DNA of 64,000 nucleotides from DATFMP01 sp035266845 (lineage in GTDB: Bacteria > SAR324 > JACQKK01), in NCBI GenBank assembly GCA_035266845.1, contig DATFMP010000076.1, forward strand, positions 1 through 64,000, given 5' to 3'. Below, in pieces: positions 1 to 10,560 of the stretch; within the stretch, counting starts at the first letter, position 1; every line of letters begins with the position of its first letter. The notes below the pieces were generated by a model. It ran no database searches, had not been told where the DNA came from, and saw nothing but the letters and a program-made list of their open reading frames with translations. Both the position numbers and the translations under genes were made by a program.

Positions 1-1
1 A

Positions 2-1171
2 CACGGCACGCGCTTGCCGGCGGGCAGCGCAGCCCTGGGCAATGCGCACTTCGCGCACTGCCTGGAGTTCGACTGCCTGCACGAGGCTTCCGTGGTGCAC
101 CTGATGGCGGCGACGCTGTCGGTGGCCCTGGCCGAGGCCGAGCGCCGCCCGCCCGGCCGCGCCGTCACCGGAGCCGAGCTGCTGCACGCCGTGGTGCTGG
201 GGGTGGACGTGGCCGCATCCGTCGGCGAGGCGGCCACAGGGCCCATGCGCTTCTTCCGTCCCGCCACGGCCAGCGCCTGGGGCGCCACCGCCGCGGCTGC
301 CCGCCTGGCGGGTCTGGACGCCGCGGGCCTGCGCGCGGCCTGGGGCGCGCTGTACGGGCAGCTCAGCGGCACGCTGCAGCCCCACGATGAGGGCTCGCCC
401 CTGTTGGCCATGCAGATGGGCTTCAACGCCCGCGCGGCCCTCGCCGCCGTAGACTTGGCCCGCGCGGGCCTGCCCGCCCCGCTGGACGTGCTGCAGGGGC
501 CCTACGGCTACTTCGCGCTGTTCGAGGGCGGCGCGGCGGAGCCCGAGCCCATGGCCGCGCGGCTGGGCCGCGAGTGGCAGATTACGCGGCTATCGCACAA
601 GCCCTTCCCCAGCGGGCGCCTCACCCACGGCAGCGTGGACGGCCTGCTGCGCCTGCAGGCCGTCCACGGCTTCGCCGCAGAGGACGTGGAGGCCGTGCAG
701 GTGCGCCTGCCGCCCCTGGCCTACCGGCTGGTGGCGCGCCCCGACGTGCCCGATCCGGCGCCGGCCTATGCGCGGCTATGCCTGCCATTCGTGGCGGCCA
801 CGGCCCTGCTGCGGGGTACGGTGGACGTGCCGCACTTCGCGCCGGAGGCCCTGCGCGACCCCGGTGTGCATGCGCTGGCGGCGCGCATCCATGCCGAACC
901 GCTGCCGCACCCGGACGAGCGCGCCATCACGCCGCAGCAGGTGCGGGTGCACCTGCGCTCCGGCGCCACCCACGAGATCGAGCTGGAGCATGTGCTAGGC
1001 CACCCCCTGGCGCCGCTAGGTCGCGAGCAGCACCTGGCCAAGTTCCGCCGCAACTGGGGCTACGGCGCGCTACCCCTGCCGCCCGAGGCCAGCGAGGCCC
1101 TCATCACCCGCGTGGAGGCGCTGGAGACGCTGCCCGACGTGCGGGAGCTGGTGGGGCTGCTGACACCTTGA
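2..1171 (+). CDS. MmgE/PrpD family protein, 5' end cut off by window edge
   Basis: About 390 codons are visible and the frame is open to the left edge, so the true start lies outside. The text near the edge (GSAALGNAHFAHCLEFD) matches the MmgE/PrpD signature, in which a glycine/alanine-rich stretch precedes an H-x3-D-type motif. The family contains 2-methylcitrate dehydratase (PrpD), cis-aconitate decarboxylase and many uncharacterised dehydratases, all cytoplasmic. The C-terminal half carries the HKPFPSGRLTHGSVDG region that lines the active site in PrpD. No other methylcitrate-cycle gene is adjacent, so the substrate is unknown. The next gene on the same strand begins 175 bp downstream. Confidence 0.85.
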   Translation, partial: HGTRLPAGSAALGNAHFAHCLEFDCLHEASVVHLMAATLSVALAEAERRPPGRAVTGAELLHAVVLGVDVAASVGEAATGPMRFFRPATASAWGATAAAARLAGLDAAGLRAAWGALYGQLSGTLQPHDEGSPLLAMQMGFNARAALAAVDLARAGLPAPLDVLQGPYGYFALFEGGAAEPEPMAARLGREWQITRLSHKPFPSGRLTHGSVDGLLRLQAVHGFAAEDVEAVQVRLPPLAYRLVARPDVPDPAPAYARLCLPFVAATALLRGTVDVPHFAPEALRDPGVHALAARIHAEPLPHPDERAITPQQVRVHLRSGATHEIELEHVLGHPLAPLGREQHLAKFRRNWGYGALPLPPEASEALITRVEALETLPDVRELVGLLTP

Positions 1172-1346
1172 GGGCACCTCCATCGGTCCTTGCGCTGGCG
1201 GCCTCGCGCGCAATATGATGCGAGATTCGGGTGGAACGCGCCGGTGGCCGGTGCGCAGCCGCCCACCGCCCGTCCCGCGCCGGCTCGCGCCGAGCGGTGT
1301 CGTGCGGGCCCCCAATCGCCCGGAGCATTCGCCCGCTGCAGGCCCC

Positions 1347-2495
1347 ATGAACACCTCCCCCGCACAGATCCGACCCGCCGCCAAGGCCCGTCCCGCGCCC
1401 GGCCGGCGCGCGTACAACTTCAATGCCGGCCCCTCCATGATGCCGCTTTCGGTGATGGAGCAGACCCGCGAGGCCCTGGTGGACTTTGCCGGGCTGGGGG
1501 CCGGGGTGGTGGAGATCAGCCACCGCAGCGCGGAGTTCCTGGCGCTGGTGGAGGAATCGCAGAGCTTGATGCGCGAGCTGCTGGCGGTGCCGGCGAACTA
1601 CCGCATCCTGATGGCGCACGGGGGCGGGCAGCTCCAAATGTCCATGGTGCCCTTCAACCTGATCGCCTACCGCCCGGCGCGCCGCGCGCTGTACATCGAC
1701 TCGGGGCTGTTCGCCTCGCGGGCGGCGGATATCGCCACGCGCTACGGCTACGTGCACGTGCCCGGCCACAGCCGCGATGCGGACTACGACCGCGTGCCGG
1801 CCTTCGACCCGGGCTGGCTCGATCCGGAGGCGTCGTACCTGTACATCACGAGCAACAACACCGTGATGGGCACGCGTTGGCAGACCTACCCGGACACGGG
1901 CGCGCTGCCGCTGGTGGCGGACATGACCTCGGACATCCTCTCGCGCCGGCTGGACATCTCGCAGTTCGGCCTGATCTTCGCCGGGGCGCAGAAGAACGTG
2001 GCGCCCGCCGGGCTGGCGGTGGTGATCGTGCGGGAAGACCTGCTGGGCCACGCCCTGCCCACCACGCCGCGCATTCTCAACTACGCGGAGCTGGGCAGGG
2101 ACCCGCTCTCCATGGCGAACACCCCCAGCACGCTGTCGCTGTACATGATGTGCCTGATGCTGCGCTGGGTGAAGGCGGAGGGCGGCGTGGACGAGATGGA
2201 GCGCCGTGCCGAGCGGCGCTCGCGCCTGTTGTACGACCTCATCGACGCCAGCGGCGGCTTCTACCGCGGCTACGTGCAGCCCGCGCACCGCTCCACGATG
2301 AACGTGACCTTCGCGCTGCCCGATGCCGACCGGCTGGAGCGCTTCCTGGCCGAGGCGGATCAGGCGGGTATGTACGCCCTGCGCGGCCATGGCTCCCGCG
2401 GCGGCGTGCGCGCCTCCATTTACAACGCCATGGACTTCGCAGGCGTGGAGCTGCTGGCGGATTTCATGCGCGAGTTCCAGCGCCGCAACGGCTGA
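1347..2495 (+). CDS. serC: SerC-type phosphoserine aminotransferase paralogue 1
   Basis: A 382-residue class V, fold-type I aminotransferase. SerC converts 3-phosphohydroxypyruvate and glutamate to phosphoserine and 2-oxoglutarate in the cytoplasm. The start at 1347 gives MNTSPAQIRP; a longer frame to 1215 has no SerC-like residues. Motifs: YNFNAGPSMMP (23-33), EISHRSAEF with H59-R60, the PLP lysine K216 in GAQKN, and GGVRASIYNAM with R355 near the C-terminus. Against E. coli numbering, H41, R42, K198 and R335 are present, but the R329 position is glycine (G349 in GHGSRGG). A second SerC-like gene follows 282 bp downstream. With one substrate-binding arginine missing, this copy may prefer another substrate. 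Confidence 0.85.
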   Translation: MNTSPAQIRPAAKARPAPGRRAYNFNAGPSMMPLSVMEQTREALVDFAGLGAGVVEISHRSAEFLALVEESQSLMRELLAVPANYRILMAHGGGQLQMSMVPFNLIAYRPARRALYIDSGLFASRAADIATRYGYVHVPGHSRDADYDRVPAFDPGWLDPEASYLYITSNNTVMGTRWQTYPDTGALPLVADMTSDILSRRLDISQFGLIFAGAQKNVAPAGLAVVIVREDLLGHALPTTPRILNYAELGRDPLSMANTPSTLSLYMMCLMLRWVKAEGGVDEMERRAERRSRLLYDLIDASGGFYRGYVQPAHRSTMNVTFALPDADRLERFLAEADQAGMYALRGHGSRGGVRASIYNAMDFAGVELLADFMREFQRRNG

Positions 2496-2523
2496 GCTGT
2501 GTGTTGAAAGGCATTTCGGCCAT

Positions 2524-2570
2524 GGGGGCTTTGCCCCCTACCCCCACCAGGGAGCCCCGCTCCCTGGACC
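2524..2570. repeat. Double-hairpin G/C repeat, copy A
   Basis: Two adjacent stem-loops separated by a C-run: GGGGGC/GCCCCC, then ACCCCC, then CCAGGGAG/CTCCCTGG. The same arrangement recurs at 6071-6120 (inverted), 23346-23396 (inverted) and 24305-24353. It lies 28 bp after the first serC stop and could act as a terminator or mRNA stabiliser. Confidence 0.75.
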
Positions 2571-2656
2571 CTATTTGCGGGCGAGACCCCGTCAACTTTG
2601 GTCAAGGTTCGTACTGGGGGTGTGGGGGCCCACGGCCCCCACGGTGTAATGCTTGT

Positions 2657-2687
2657 GGTCTTCAAGCGGCCCGGCCGCTTGAAGACC
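2657..2687. terminator. Perfect 14-bp hairpin between the serC paralogues
   Basis: The arms GGTCTTCAAGCGGC and GCCGCTTGAAGACC are exact inverted complements around a CCG loop. There is no T-run on either side, so intrinsic termination is uncertain. It sits 90 bp before the second serC start and could instead be a regulatory or transcript-processing hairpin. Confidence 0.5.
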
Positions 2688-2777
2688 CATTGCTGAACGG
2701 AACTTAGGCGGCCGGGCCGGCTGTGGCCCGGGCCATTCTCAGTGACCCCCATTGCCGCGCCTGGCGCGGCCGATCCC

Positions 2778-3872
2778 ATGAACCGACGCGTCTTCAACTT
2801 CACCGCCGGCCCCTCCATGATGCCCCTGCCCGTGCTCAAGCGGGCCCAGGAGGAATGGCTGGACTTCGAGGGGCTGGGCGCCTCGGTGATCGAGATCAGC
2901 CACCTGGCGCCGGAGTTCAAGCAGGTGGTGTACGAGGTGGAAGCGCTGCTGCGCGAGCTGCTGGCGATCCCCGCCAACTACCGCATTGCCATGGCCCACG
3001 GCGGGGGCGCCATGGAGTTCTCCATGGTGCCGCTGAACCTTATTGCCACCCGTCCGGCGCGCAAGGCGTTGTACGTGAACTCGGGCTACTTCTCCGGCCG
3101 GGCGGCGGACGAGGCGTCCAAGTACGGCACCGTGCTGGAGGTGGCCTCCAGCGAGGGCACGACCTTCGATCACATTCCGGCCCTGGACCCCGCGCGCATC
3201 GAGGCGGACGCCTCGTACCTGCACATCACCACCAACAACACGATGGTGGGCACGCGCTGGCACACCTTCCCGGATACCGATGGCGTGCCGCTGGTGGGAG
3301 ATGCCACCTCGGAAATCCTCTCGCGGCCCATGGATATCAGCCGCTTCGGCGTGCTCTATGCGGGCGCGCAGAAGAACATGGGCACCTCGGGTCTCTCCGT
3401 GGCCATCGTGCGGGAGGACCTGCTGGGGCAGGCGCTGCCCATCACGCCCAAGATGATCAACTACGGGCAGCTCGCCCGCGACCACTCCCTCAGCAACACG
3501 GCCAACACCTTCGCCATCTACATGGCGCGGCTGGTGCTGGAGTGGATCAAGACCTCCGGCGGGCTGGCAGCCATCGAGGCGATGAACGAGGAGAAGGCCA
3601 AGCTGGTCTACGATGCATTGGACCGGCACCCGGGCTTCTACAAGCCCCACGCGCACCCGGAGCACCGCTCGCGCATGAACGTGACCTTCCGCACCCCCAG
3701 CGACGACCTGGACGCCGCGTTCGTGGCGGAGGGCAACGCCGAGGGGCTCTATGCCCTCAAGGGTCACCGCTTCTTCGGCGGCATGCGGGCCTCGATCTAC
3801 AACGGTATGCCCGTGGAGGGCGCCCGCGCGCTGGCCAACTTCATCGACGAGTTCGCCCGCCGCAAAGGCTGA
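2778..3872 (+). CDS. serC: SerC-type phosphoserine aminotransferase paralogue 2
   Basis: A 364-residue homologue close to the usual SerC length (E. coli 362). The start at 2778 places the conserved FNFTAGPSMMP at residue 6 onward. The PLP lysine is K199 in GAQKN. The C-terminal GHRFFGGMRASIYN motif carries H330-R331 and R337, matching E. coli H328, R329 and R335. At the N-terminal phosphate-binding site, however, the expected SHR is SHL (H42-L43), so the equivalent of R42 is lost. This is the opposite defect to the upstream copy. The GDSL lipoprotein gene begins 5 bp after the stop, so the two are probably cotranscribed. Confidence 0.87.
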   Translation: MNRRVFNFTAGPSMMPLPVLKRAQEEWLDFEGLGASVIEISHLAPEFKQVVYEVEALLRELLAIPANYRIAMAHGGGAMEFSMVPLNLIATRPARKALYVNSGYFSGRAADEASKYGTVLEVASSEGTTFDHIPALDPARIEADASYLHITTNNTMVGTRWHTFPDTDGVPLVGDATSEILSRPMDISRFGVLYAGAQKNMGTSGLSVAIVREDLLGQALPITPKMINYGQLARDHSLSNTANTFAIYMARLVLEWIKTSGGLAAIEAMNEEKAKLVYDALDRHPGFYKPHAHPEHRSRMNVTFRTPSDDLDAAFVAEGNAEGLYALKGHRFFGGMRASIYNGMPVEGARALANFIDEFARRKG

Positions 3873-3877
3873 TTCGC

Positions 3878-4726
3878 ATGGCACGGCGCCACCGCACCCC
3901 GGTTCGTCTCCCCCTGGCCCTGCTGCTGGCGCTGGCCGCCGGCCTGGGCACTACGGGCTGCGACCGCTCGCAGGCTCCCTCGCAGTCCGCTCCCGCCCAG
4001 CAGCCCACAGCCGTACAATCGAGTACTGCTCCGCCTAGCGTCGCAGCGACTTCCTCGGCCAAAGCCCCCGCGGGCAATGCGGATGCCTTTGCCCAGCCGG
4101 CCCAGGCCGGCGCGGACGCGGGGCCCGTGGTGCTGTTCCTGGGCGACAGCATCACGGCCGGCCACGGCCTGCCGCTGGAGGAGGCCTACCCCTCGCTGAT
4201 CGCCGAGCGCCTGCGCAAGGCACACTCCCCCTGGCGGGTCGTCAACGCGGGCGTGAGCGGGGATACCACCGCCGGGGGCCTCTCGCGCCTGAACTGGCTG
4301 CTCAAGCAGCGGGTGGACGTGGTGGTGCTGGCGCTGGGGGGCAACGACGGCCTGCGCGGGCAGGATCCGGCGGCCATGCGCGACAACCTGGCCAGGATCA
4401 TCGAGCGTTGCAAGGCCCGTGGCATCACGGTGGTGCTGGCCGGCATGCAGATGCCCTCCAACTACGGCCCGGACTACACGCGGCGCTTCAAGGCCGTGTA
4501 TCCCCAGTTGGCCGAACACTACGACCTGCCCTTCGTCCCCTTCCTGCTGGATAGCGTGGCGATGCAGCCGGACCTGAACCAAGCCGACGGCATCCACCCG
4601 AACGCCCAGGGCGCGCGCATCGTGGCGGACAACGTGTGGCGCGTGCTCAAGCCCGTGCTGGACCGCATCGACGCCGCGAACGCCGCCAAGCCCGCCGCCT
4701 CCGGCACTGCCCAGACCCGCAAGTAG
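3878..4726 (+). CDS. GDSL/SGNH arylesterase-type lipoprotein (TesA-like)
   Basis: A 282-residue SGNH hydrolase. The N-terminus has basic residues, a hydrophobic stretch and the lipobox LGTTGC, so it is predicted to be a lipoprotein, followed by a Ser/Ala/Pro-rich linker to about residue 80. The catalytic core resembles TesA: block I FLGDSITAG with nucleophile S91, block II with a glycine in NAGVSGDTT, block III GGND, and block V DGIHPN holding the Asp-His pair. TesA-type enzymes hydrolyse acyl thioesters, esters and lysophospholipids in the periplasm. The long linker and lipid anchor differ from soluble TesA and suggest tethering to a membrane. Confidence 0.85.
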   Translation: MARRHRTPVRLPLALLLALAAGLGTTGCDRSQAPSQSAPAQQPTAVQSSTAPPSVAATSSAKAPAGNADAFAQPAQAGADAGPVVLFLGDSITAGHGLPLEEAYPSLIAERLRKAHSPWRVVNAGVSGDTTAGGLSRLNWLLKQRVDVVVLALGGNDGLRGQDPAAMRDNLARIIERCKARGITVVLAGMQMPSNYGPDYTRRFKAVYPQLAEHYDLPFVPFLLDSVAMQPDLNQADGIHPNAQGARIVADNVWRVLKPVLDRIDAANAAKPAASGTAQTRK

Positions 4727-4842
4727 ACGATCCGTTACGGCAACGCCCCCGGCAGCTTGCGGGTCGGACGTGCGTTTGGGTATGAATGGCCGCAACGCTG
4801 CTCGCCCATCCTCGTCCAGCACCCACCGTCACGAGCCACCCC

Positions 4843-5997
4843 ATGACCGAGCCCGCACGCAAATCCGCCGGCGCCGCCGATGGCGAGCGGCTGGTGGACC
4901 GCACCTTCATCATCTCGGCGGATTGCCACGTCAACGAGCCGGCGGACCTCTGGGCCACGCGCATTGCGCCCGAGTTCCGCGAGCGCATCCCGCGGGTGCG
5001 GGTGGACGACGACGGCCAGAAGTGGTCCGTCGCCGAGGGCCTGCGTCCGGTGCGCATCAAGGACATGCCGCGCGAGGTCACGCAGGGGCAGGCCTTCAGC
5101 CTGGAGGCGCACGATCTGGACCTGTCGCAGAAGGGCTCCGCAGACCCCGCCATCCGCAACGCGCACCACGACCTGGACGGCGTGAACGTGGAGATCGTGT
5201 ACCCCAACAAGGGGCTGCTGATGTGGACCTCGCCGGACCCCGCGCTTTCGGAGGCCATGTGCCGCGTGTGGAACGACTGGGCTCACGAGAGCTTCAGCGC
5301 CCACCGCGAGCGCATCCTGCCCGTGGCGGCGGTGGCTCCGGGCGATGTGCCCGGCGCCGTGCGCGAGGTGGAGCGCGTGGCCAAACTGGGCTTCGCCAGT
5401 GTGTTCATGCCCGTGCAGGTGGCCGGCCGGCCCTACAACCTGCCGCTCTACGACCCGCTCTGGGCCGTGCTGCAGGAGACGGGGCTGCCCGTGAACTTTC
5501 ACGTGGGCACGGGCCGCGACCCCCGCAGCGCCACCGGGCACGGCGGTGCCGTGATCAACTACGTGGTGCACGCGCTCTCCACGGCCATGGAGCCGCTGAC
5601 GCAGCTCTGCGCCTCGGGCGCCTGCGAGCGCTTCCCCGGGCTGCGCTTCGCGCTGGTGGAGTGCGGCATCGGCTGGCTTGCCTGGGCGCTATGGGCCATG
5701 GACGAGAGCTACGTGAAGCACGACTTCTGGGTGGCCCCCAAGCTGGCGCTCAAGCCTTCGGACTACTTCCGGCGGCAGGGCTGGTGCAGCTTCTCGGACG
5801 ATCCGATGGGCATTGCCACCCGCGAGTGGATCGGCACGGACCGCCTGCTGTTCGGCAACGACTATCCGCACCACGAGGGCTCGTGGCCCAACAGCGAGGA
5901 GGTGATCCGCCGCACCATGGGCGACCTCCCGGAGCCCGAGCGGCGCATGATCCTGGGCGGGAACGCGGCCCGACTCTACGGCATCCCCCTGCCGTAG
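4843..5997 (+). CDS. Amidohydrolase-related (Amidohydro_2) TIM-barrel hydrolase
   Basis: A 384-residue metal-dependent hydrolase of the amidohydrolase-2 group, which includes ACMSD-type decarboxylases. The early metal-site motif SADCHVNEP (D-x-H-x2-E) follows a short N-terminal tail. Further family marks are NFHVGTG, ECGIGWLAW and the C-terminal GNDYPHHEG, which supplies another metal or acid residue. Start 4843 (MTEPARKSAG) was chosen; an in-frame upstream start near 4786 would add 19 residues without family similarity. The substrate is unknown. Many relatives act on aromatic or fatty-acid-derived carboxylates. It stands alone, followed by repeat copy B. Confidence 0.8.
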   Translation: MTEPARKSAGAADGERLVDRTFIISADCHVNEPADLWATRIAPEFRERIPRVRVDDDGQKWSVAEGLRPVRIKDMPREVTQGQAFSLEAHDLDLSQKGSADPAIRNAHHDLDGVNVEIVYPNKGLLMWTSPDPALSEAMCRVWNDWAHESFSAHRERILPVAAVAPGDVPGAVREVERVAKLGFASVFMPVQVAGRPYNLPLYDPLWAVLQETGLPVNFHVGTGRDPRSATGHGGAVINYVVHALSTAMEPLTQLCASGACERFPGLRFALVECGIGWLAWALWAMDESYVKHDFWVAPKLALKPSDYFRRQGWCSFSDDPMGIATREWIGTDRLLFGNDYPHHEGSWPNSEEVIRRTMGDLPEPERRMILGGNAARLYGIPLP

Positions 5998-6070
5998 TGA
6001 GGGAGGCGGGGGCTCCCGCACCCTCGCTACCGGTGCGAACCCAGGTCGGCGTGGAATGAAACTCCTTACA

Positions 6071-6120
6071 GGGGCCAGGGAGTTTCGCTCCCTGGTGGGG
6101 GTATGGGGGCGAAGCCCCCA
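6071..6120. repeat. Double-hairpin G/C repeat, copy B (inverted)
   Basis: Read on the minus strand this closely matches copy A: GGGGGCTTCGCCCCC, a short ACCCCCACC spacer, then CAGGGAG/CTCCCTG arms. It lies between two convergent genes (stops at 5997 and 6156) and could serve as a bidirectional terminator. Confidence 0.75.
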
Positions 6121-6155
6121 TGATTGATAGTGCTTTTGGCGTTGTTCAATACAGC

Positions 6156-7706
6156 CTACGCTTCCTGCGACTGCAGCACGGCCAGCGCGTCGTGCTGCTC
6201 GTGGGAGATGAGGCGGTCCACATCCAGCAGCAGCCGCTCGCCGTCGTCTGACAGGGCGATGCCGTACAGGAAGTCGAGCCGGCTCAAGTGCAGGGCCAGC
6301 TCCGCCGCGGGCGTGATGTTGGCCTCGTCCACGTCCAGGATCTCGTCCACGTCGTCCGTGAGCAGGCCCACGGCGAGCGTCTTGCCGTCGCGCTCCAGTT
6401 CCACGATGAAGATGCAGCCCCGCTCGTCCGCGACGGGCTTGTCCAGCCGCAGCAGCTCGTACAGGTCCAGCGCCGGCACGATGTGCCCGCGCAGGTTGAA
6501 GAAGCCGCGCAGAAAGGCCGGGGCGTTGGGCAGGCGCGTGACCGTGGGCCGCACGATGATCTCGCGCACCCTCTCGATCTCCAGGCCGAAGCGCTGGCCC
6601 CCCAGGCGGAACAGGATGAACTTGCGGCGGCGGCGTTGCAGCGCGCGCTGCATGCGGGCGCGCTCCTCCTCCACGCGCTTGCGCTCCGTCACGTCGGAGA
6701 TGGCGACGTCGAAGCCCTCCTGCGCCCCGCGCCGGAAGCAGGGCACCACGTTGACCTCGTAATGCCGCAGTCCATCGCCCGGCAGCGCGAAGTCTACCTC
6801 GCGCGGAATGGCGAAGTCCTCCTGCTGGTAGCGCTCCGGCTGTTCCCACAGCAGCGGGAACGCATCGTCCCAGGCCGCCTGCAGCTCTGGATGGTCCTTG
6901 AACAGCACGGCGGAGAAGCGCTTGCCGGTGAGCACCTCCTGGCCCAGGTAGGTGAAGCACTTGCTGGAGATGTCACCGGTGATGATGCCCTCGCGGTCGA
7001 TCTTGAGCAGGGCGTCCGGCATGTGGCCCAGCACCTCGCTCAGCCGTTGCGTGGCCTCCTCCAGGCGCAGGAAGCCGATGCGGGCGATGCGCGGCACCAG
7101 TTCCGGTAGCCCCAGCACGTGCTGCACGAAGTCTTCGCGCGAGATGCGCAGGGCCTCGCAGCGGGTGACGGCCTTGAGCGTGGCGTTCACCGGCTCGCCC
7201 GTCACCACGGAGGTCTCGCCGAACAGGGCGCCCTCGCCGCGGATGGCCACCTGGTTGCCGTCCACCACGATGCCCATCCGCCCGCGCTCCAGGAAGTATA
7301 CCGCCTCGCCCTCCTGCCCCTGCTCCGCCAACACCTCGCCCTGGGCGAACGTGACGGGCTGGAAGGCTGAGGCGATGCGCCCCAGATCGAACGCGTTGAG
7401 TGGGCCGAAGAGATCCAGCCGCCGCAGCAGTGCCACCTTGCGCGCCCGTTCCTGGGCCTGCTGCGGGTCCAGACCCTCGTGGGCTAGCTGCATGAACTGG
7501 TCGAGGTTCTCGCCATAGCCCAGCGTCAGCCGCGCGAAGGCCTCGCGGGCGTCTGCATCGAGCTGCGAGACCTCCGCGCCGAAGCTGACCACGAAGGATT
7601 CCAGGGCCCAGGCGATGCCGGGCGAAAGCGTGCGCAGGCGCTCGGCCAGTTCGGCGGGCAGCAGATCCTCCAGGCCGAGCAGGGTGGGGGTGGAATCGGC
7701 GGGCAT
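6156..7706 (-). CDS. cNMP-binding-fold / PAS / CheW fusion protein
   Basis: A 516-residue cytoplasmic signalling protein. After an alpha-helical N-terminus there is a cyclic-nucleotide-binding fold (about 108-195, with FGETSVVTGE), a PAS domain (about 222-343, ending in the PAC-like DVAISDVTERKRVEEE), a short basic coil, and a full CheW domain (about 360-505). CheW domains scaffold CheA kinases and receptors, so this protein may feed internal signals to a chemosensory array. In the phosphate-binding cassette, FGE is kept but the usual P-R-A-A-T arginine is valine (P-V-N-A-T), so cAMP binding is doubtful. Start 7706 has a good GAGGTGG ribosome site. No other che gene is in the window. Confidence 0.85.
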   Translation of the reverse strand: MPADSTPTLLGLEDLLPAELAERLRTLSPGIAWALESFVVSFGAEVSQLDADAREAFARLTLGYGENLDQFMQLAHEGLDPQQAQERARKVALLRRLDLFGPLNAFDLGRIASAFQPVTFAQGEVLAEQGQEGEAVYFLERGRMGIVVDGNQVAIRGEGALFGETSVVTGEPVNATLKAVTRCEALRISREDFVQHVLGLPELVPRIARIGFLRLEEATQRLSEVLGHMPDALLKIDREGIITGDISSKCFTYLGQEVLTGKRFSAVLFKDHPELQAAWDDAFPLLWEQPERYQQEDFAIPREVDFALPGDGLRHYEVNVVPCFRRGAQEGFDVAISDVTERKRVEEERARMQRALQRRRRKFILFRLGGQRFGLEIERVREIIVRPTVTRLPNAPAFLRGFFNLRGHIVPALDLYELLRLDKPVADERGCIFIVELERDGKTLAVGLLTDDVDEILDVDEANITPAAELALHLSRLDFLYGIALSDDGERLLLDVDRLISHEQHDALAVLQSQEA

Positions 7707-7829
7707 GACCACCTCGGGCGGTGCGGAGCGACGGGGGTCGGACCCCCTTCCGTCTGAGACCGTTACCCACCTGCACCGCGATGGCAAGGGGGCGCGCCGA
7801 CGTGGGCAGGGATGGGCAGAATTCGATGG

Positions 7830-7848
7830 CGCGGGCGTCCCGCCCGCG
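7830..7848 (-). terminator. GC hairpin after the double-ATPase gene
   Basis: CGCGGGCG and CGCCCGCG are complementary around a TCC loop, 11 bp past the stop of the minus-strand ABC gene. It lacks a T-run, so it is a candidate terminator or RNA-stability hairpin only. A near-identical palindrome occurs at 22096-22117. Confidence 0.45.
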
Positions 7849-7859
7849 TGTGCCGGGCC

Positions 7860-9899
<2,040 letters not shown>

Positions 9900-9992
9900 A
9901 TGCTATCCCTAGCACGGATCGCCGCGGGGGTCGCCGGGGGGCGCTGGCACCGCGGCCTGCCCGTTCACCCACGGCCCAGGAGCGTACACGCC

Positions 9993-10559
9993 ATGCGGGT
10001 GGCCTTTCTCCTCTTCGATGGCCTGACCACGCTGGATTTCGTGGGCTGCTACGATCCGCTGACCCGGCTCAAGACCATGGGGTTCATCCCCGATCTGAGC
10101 TGGGAGCTGTGCGCCCGCACGCCCGAGGTAACCGACGACCGCGGCCTGCGCATGGCCGCCACGCGGGTGGGCGGCTCCCTGGCTGGCTACGACCTGCTGG
10201 TGGCGCCGGGCGGCTTCGGCACGCGCCCGCTCAAGGACGACCCCGCGTTCGTGGGCTGGCTCGCCACAGCCGGGGACGCGCCGCTCAAGGCCTCCGTGTG
10301 CACCGGGGCGCTGCTCTTTGGCGCCGCGGGCTGGCTGCGGGGCCGGCGCGCCACCACACACCCCAACGCCTACGACCTGTTGCGTCCCTATTGCGCCGAG
10401 GTGGTGACCGATGCCCGCGTGGTGGACGAGGGCCCGGTGGTCACCGCGCGCGGGGTCACCGCCGCGCTGGACCTGGGCCTGCACCTCTGCGCGCGGCTGG
10501 CCGGCGCCGAGGCCGTGGCCCGCATCCGCGCGCAGATGGACTACCCCTATGGAGCATGA
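9993..10559 (+). CDS. DJ-1/PfpI family (class I glutamine-amidotransferase-like) protein
   Basis: A 188-residue single-domain protein. It has the DJ-1/PfpI fold marks: FLLFDGLTTLDFVG at the N-terminus, the nucleophile-elbow cysteine in KASVCTGALLFG, and TTHPNAYDLL after it. Relatives include isonitrile hydratase, ThiJ-type proteins and the sensory half of GlxA-type regulators. No DNA-binding domain is present here. Its last codons run into the start region of the downstream decarboxylase, so the two are probably cotranscribed. That suggests an accessory or detoxifying role for the decarboxylase product, but the substrate is unknown. Confidence 0.82.
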   Translation: MRVAFLLFDGLTTLDFVGCYDPLTRLKTMGFIPDLSWELCARTPEVTDDRGLRMAATRVGGSLAGYDLLVAPGGFGTRPLKDDPAFVGWLATAGDAPLKASVCTGALLFGAAGWLRGRRATTHPNAYDLLRPYCAEVVTDARVVDEGPVVTARGVTAALDLGLHLCARLAGAEAVARIRAQMDYPYGA

Positions 10560-10560
10560 C

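Noticed and set aside
1104..2390. Long open frame opposite the first serC gene
   Set aside because: Its predicted protein is His/Arg/Val-rich with no recognisable motif. It is a shadow of a high-GC gene.
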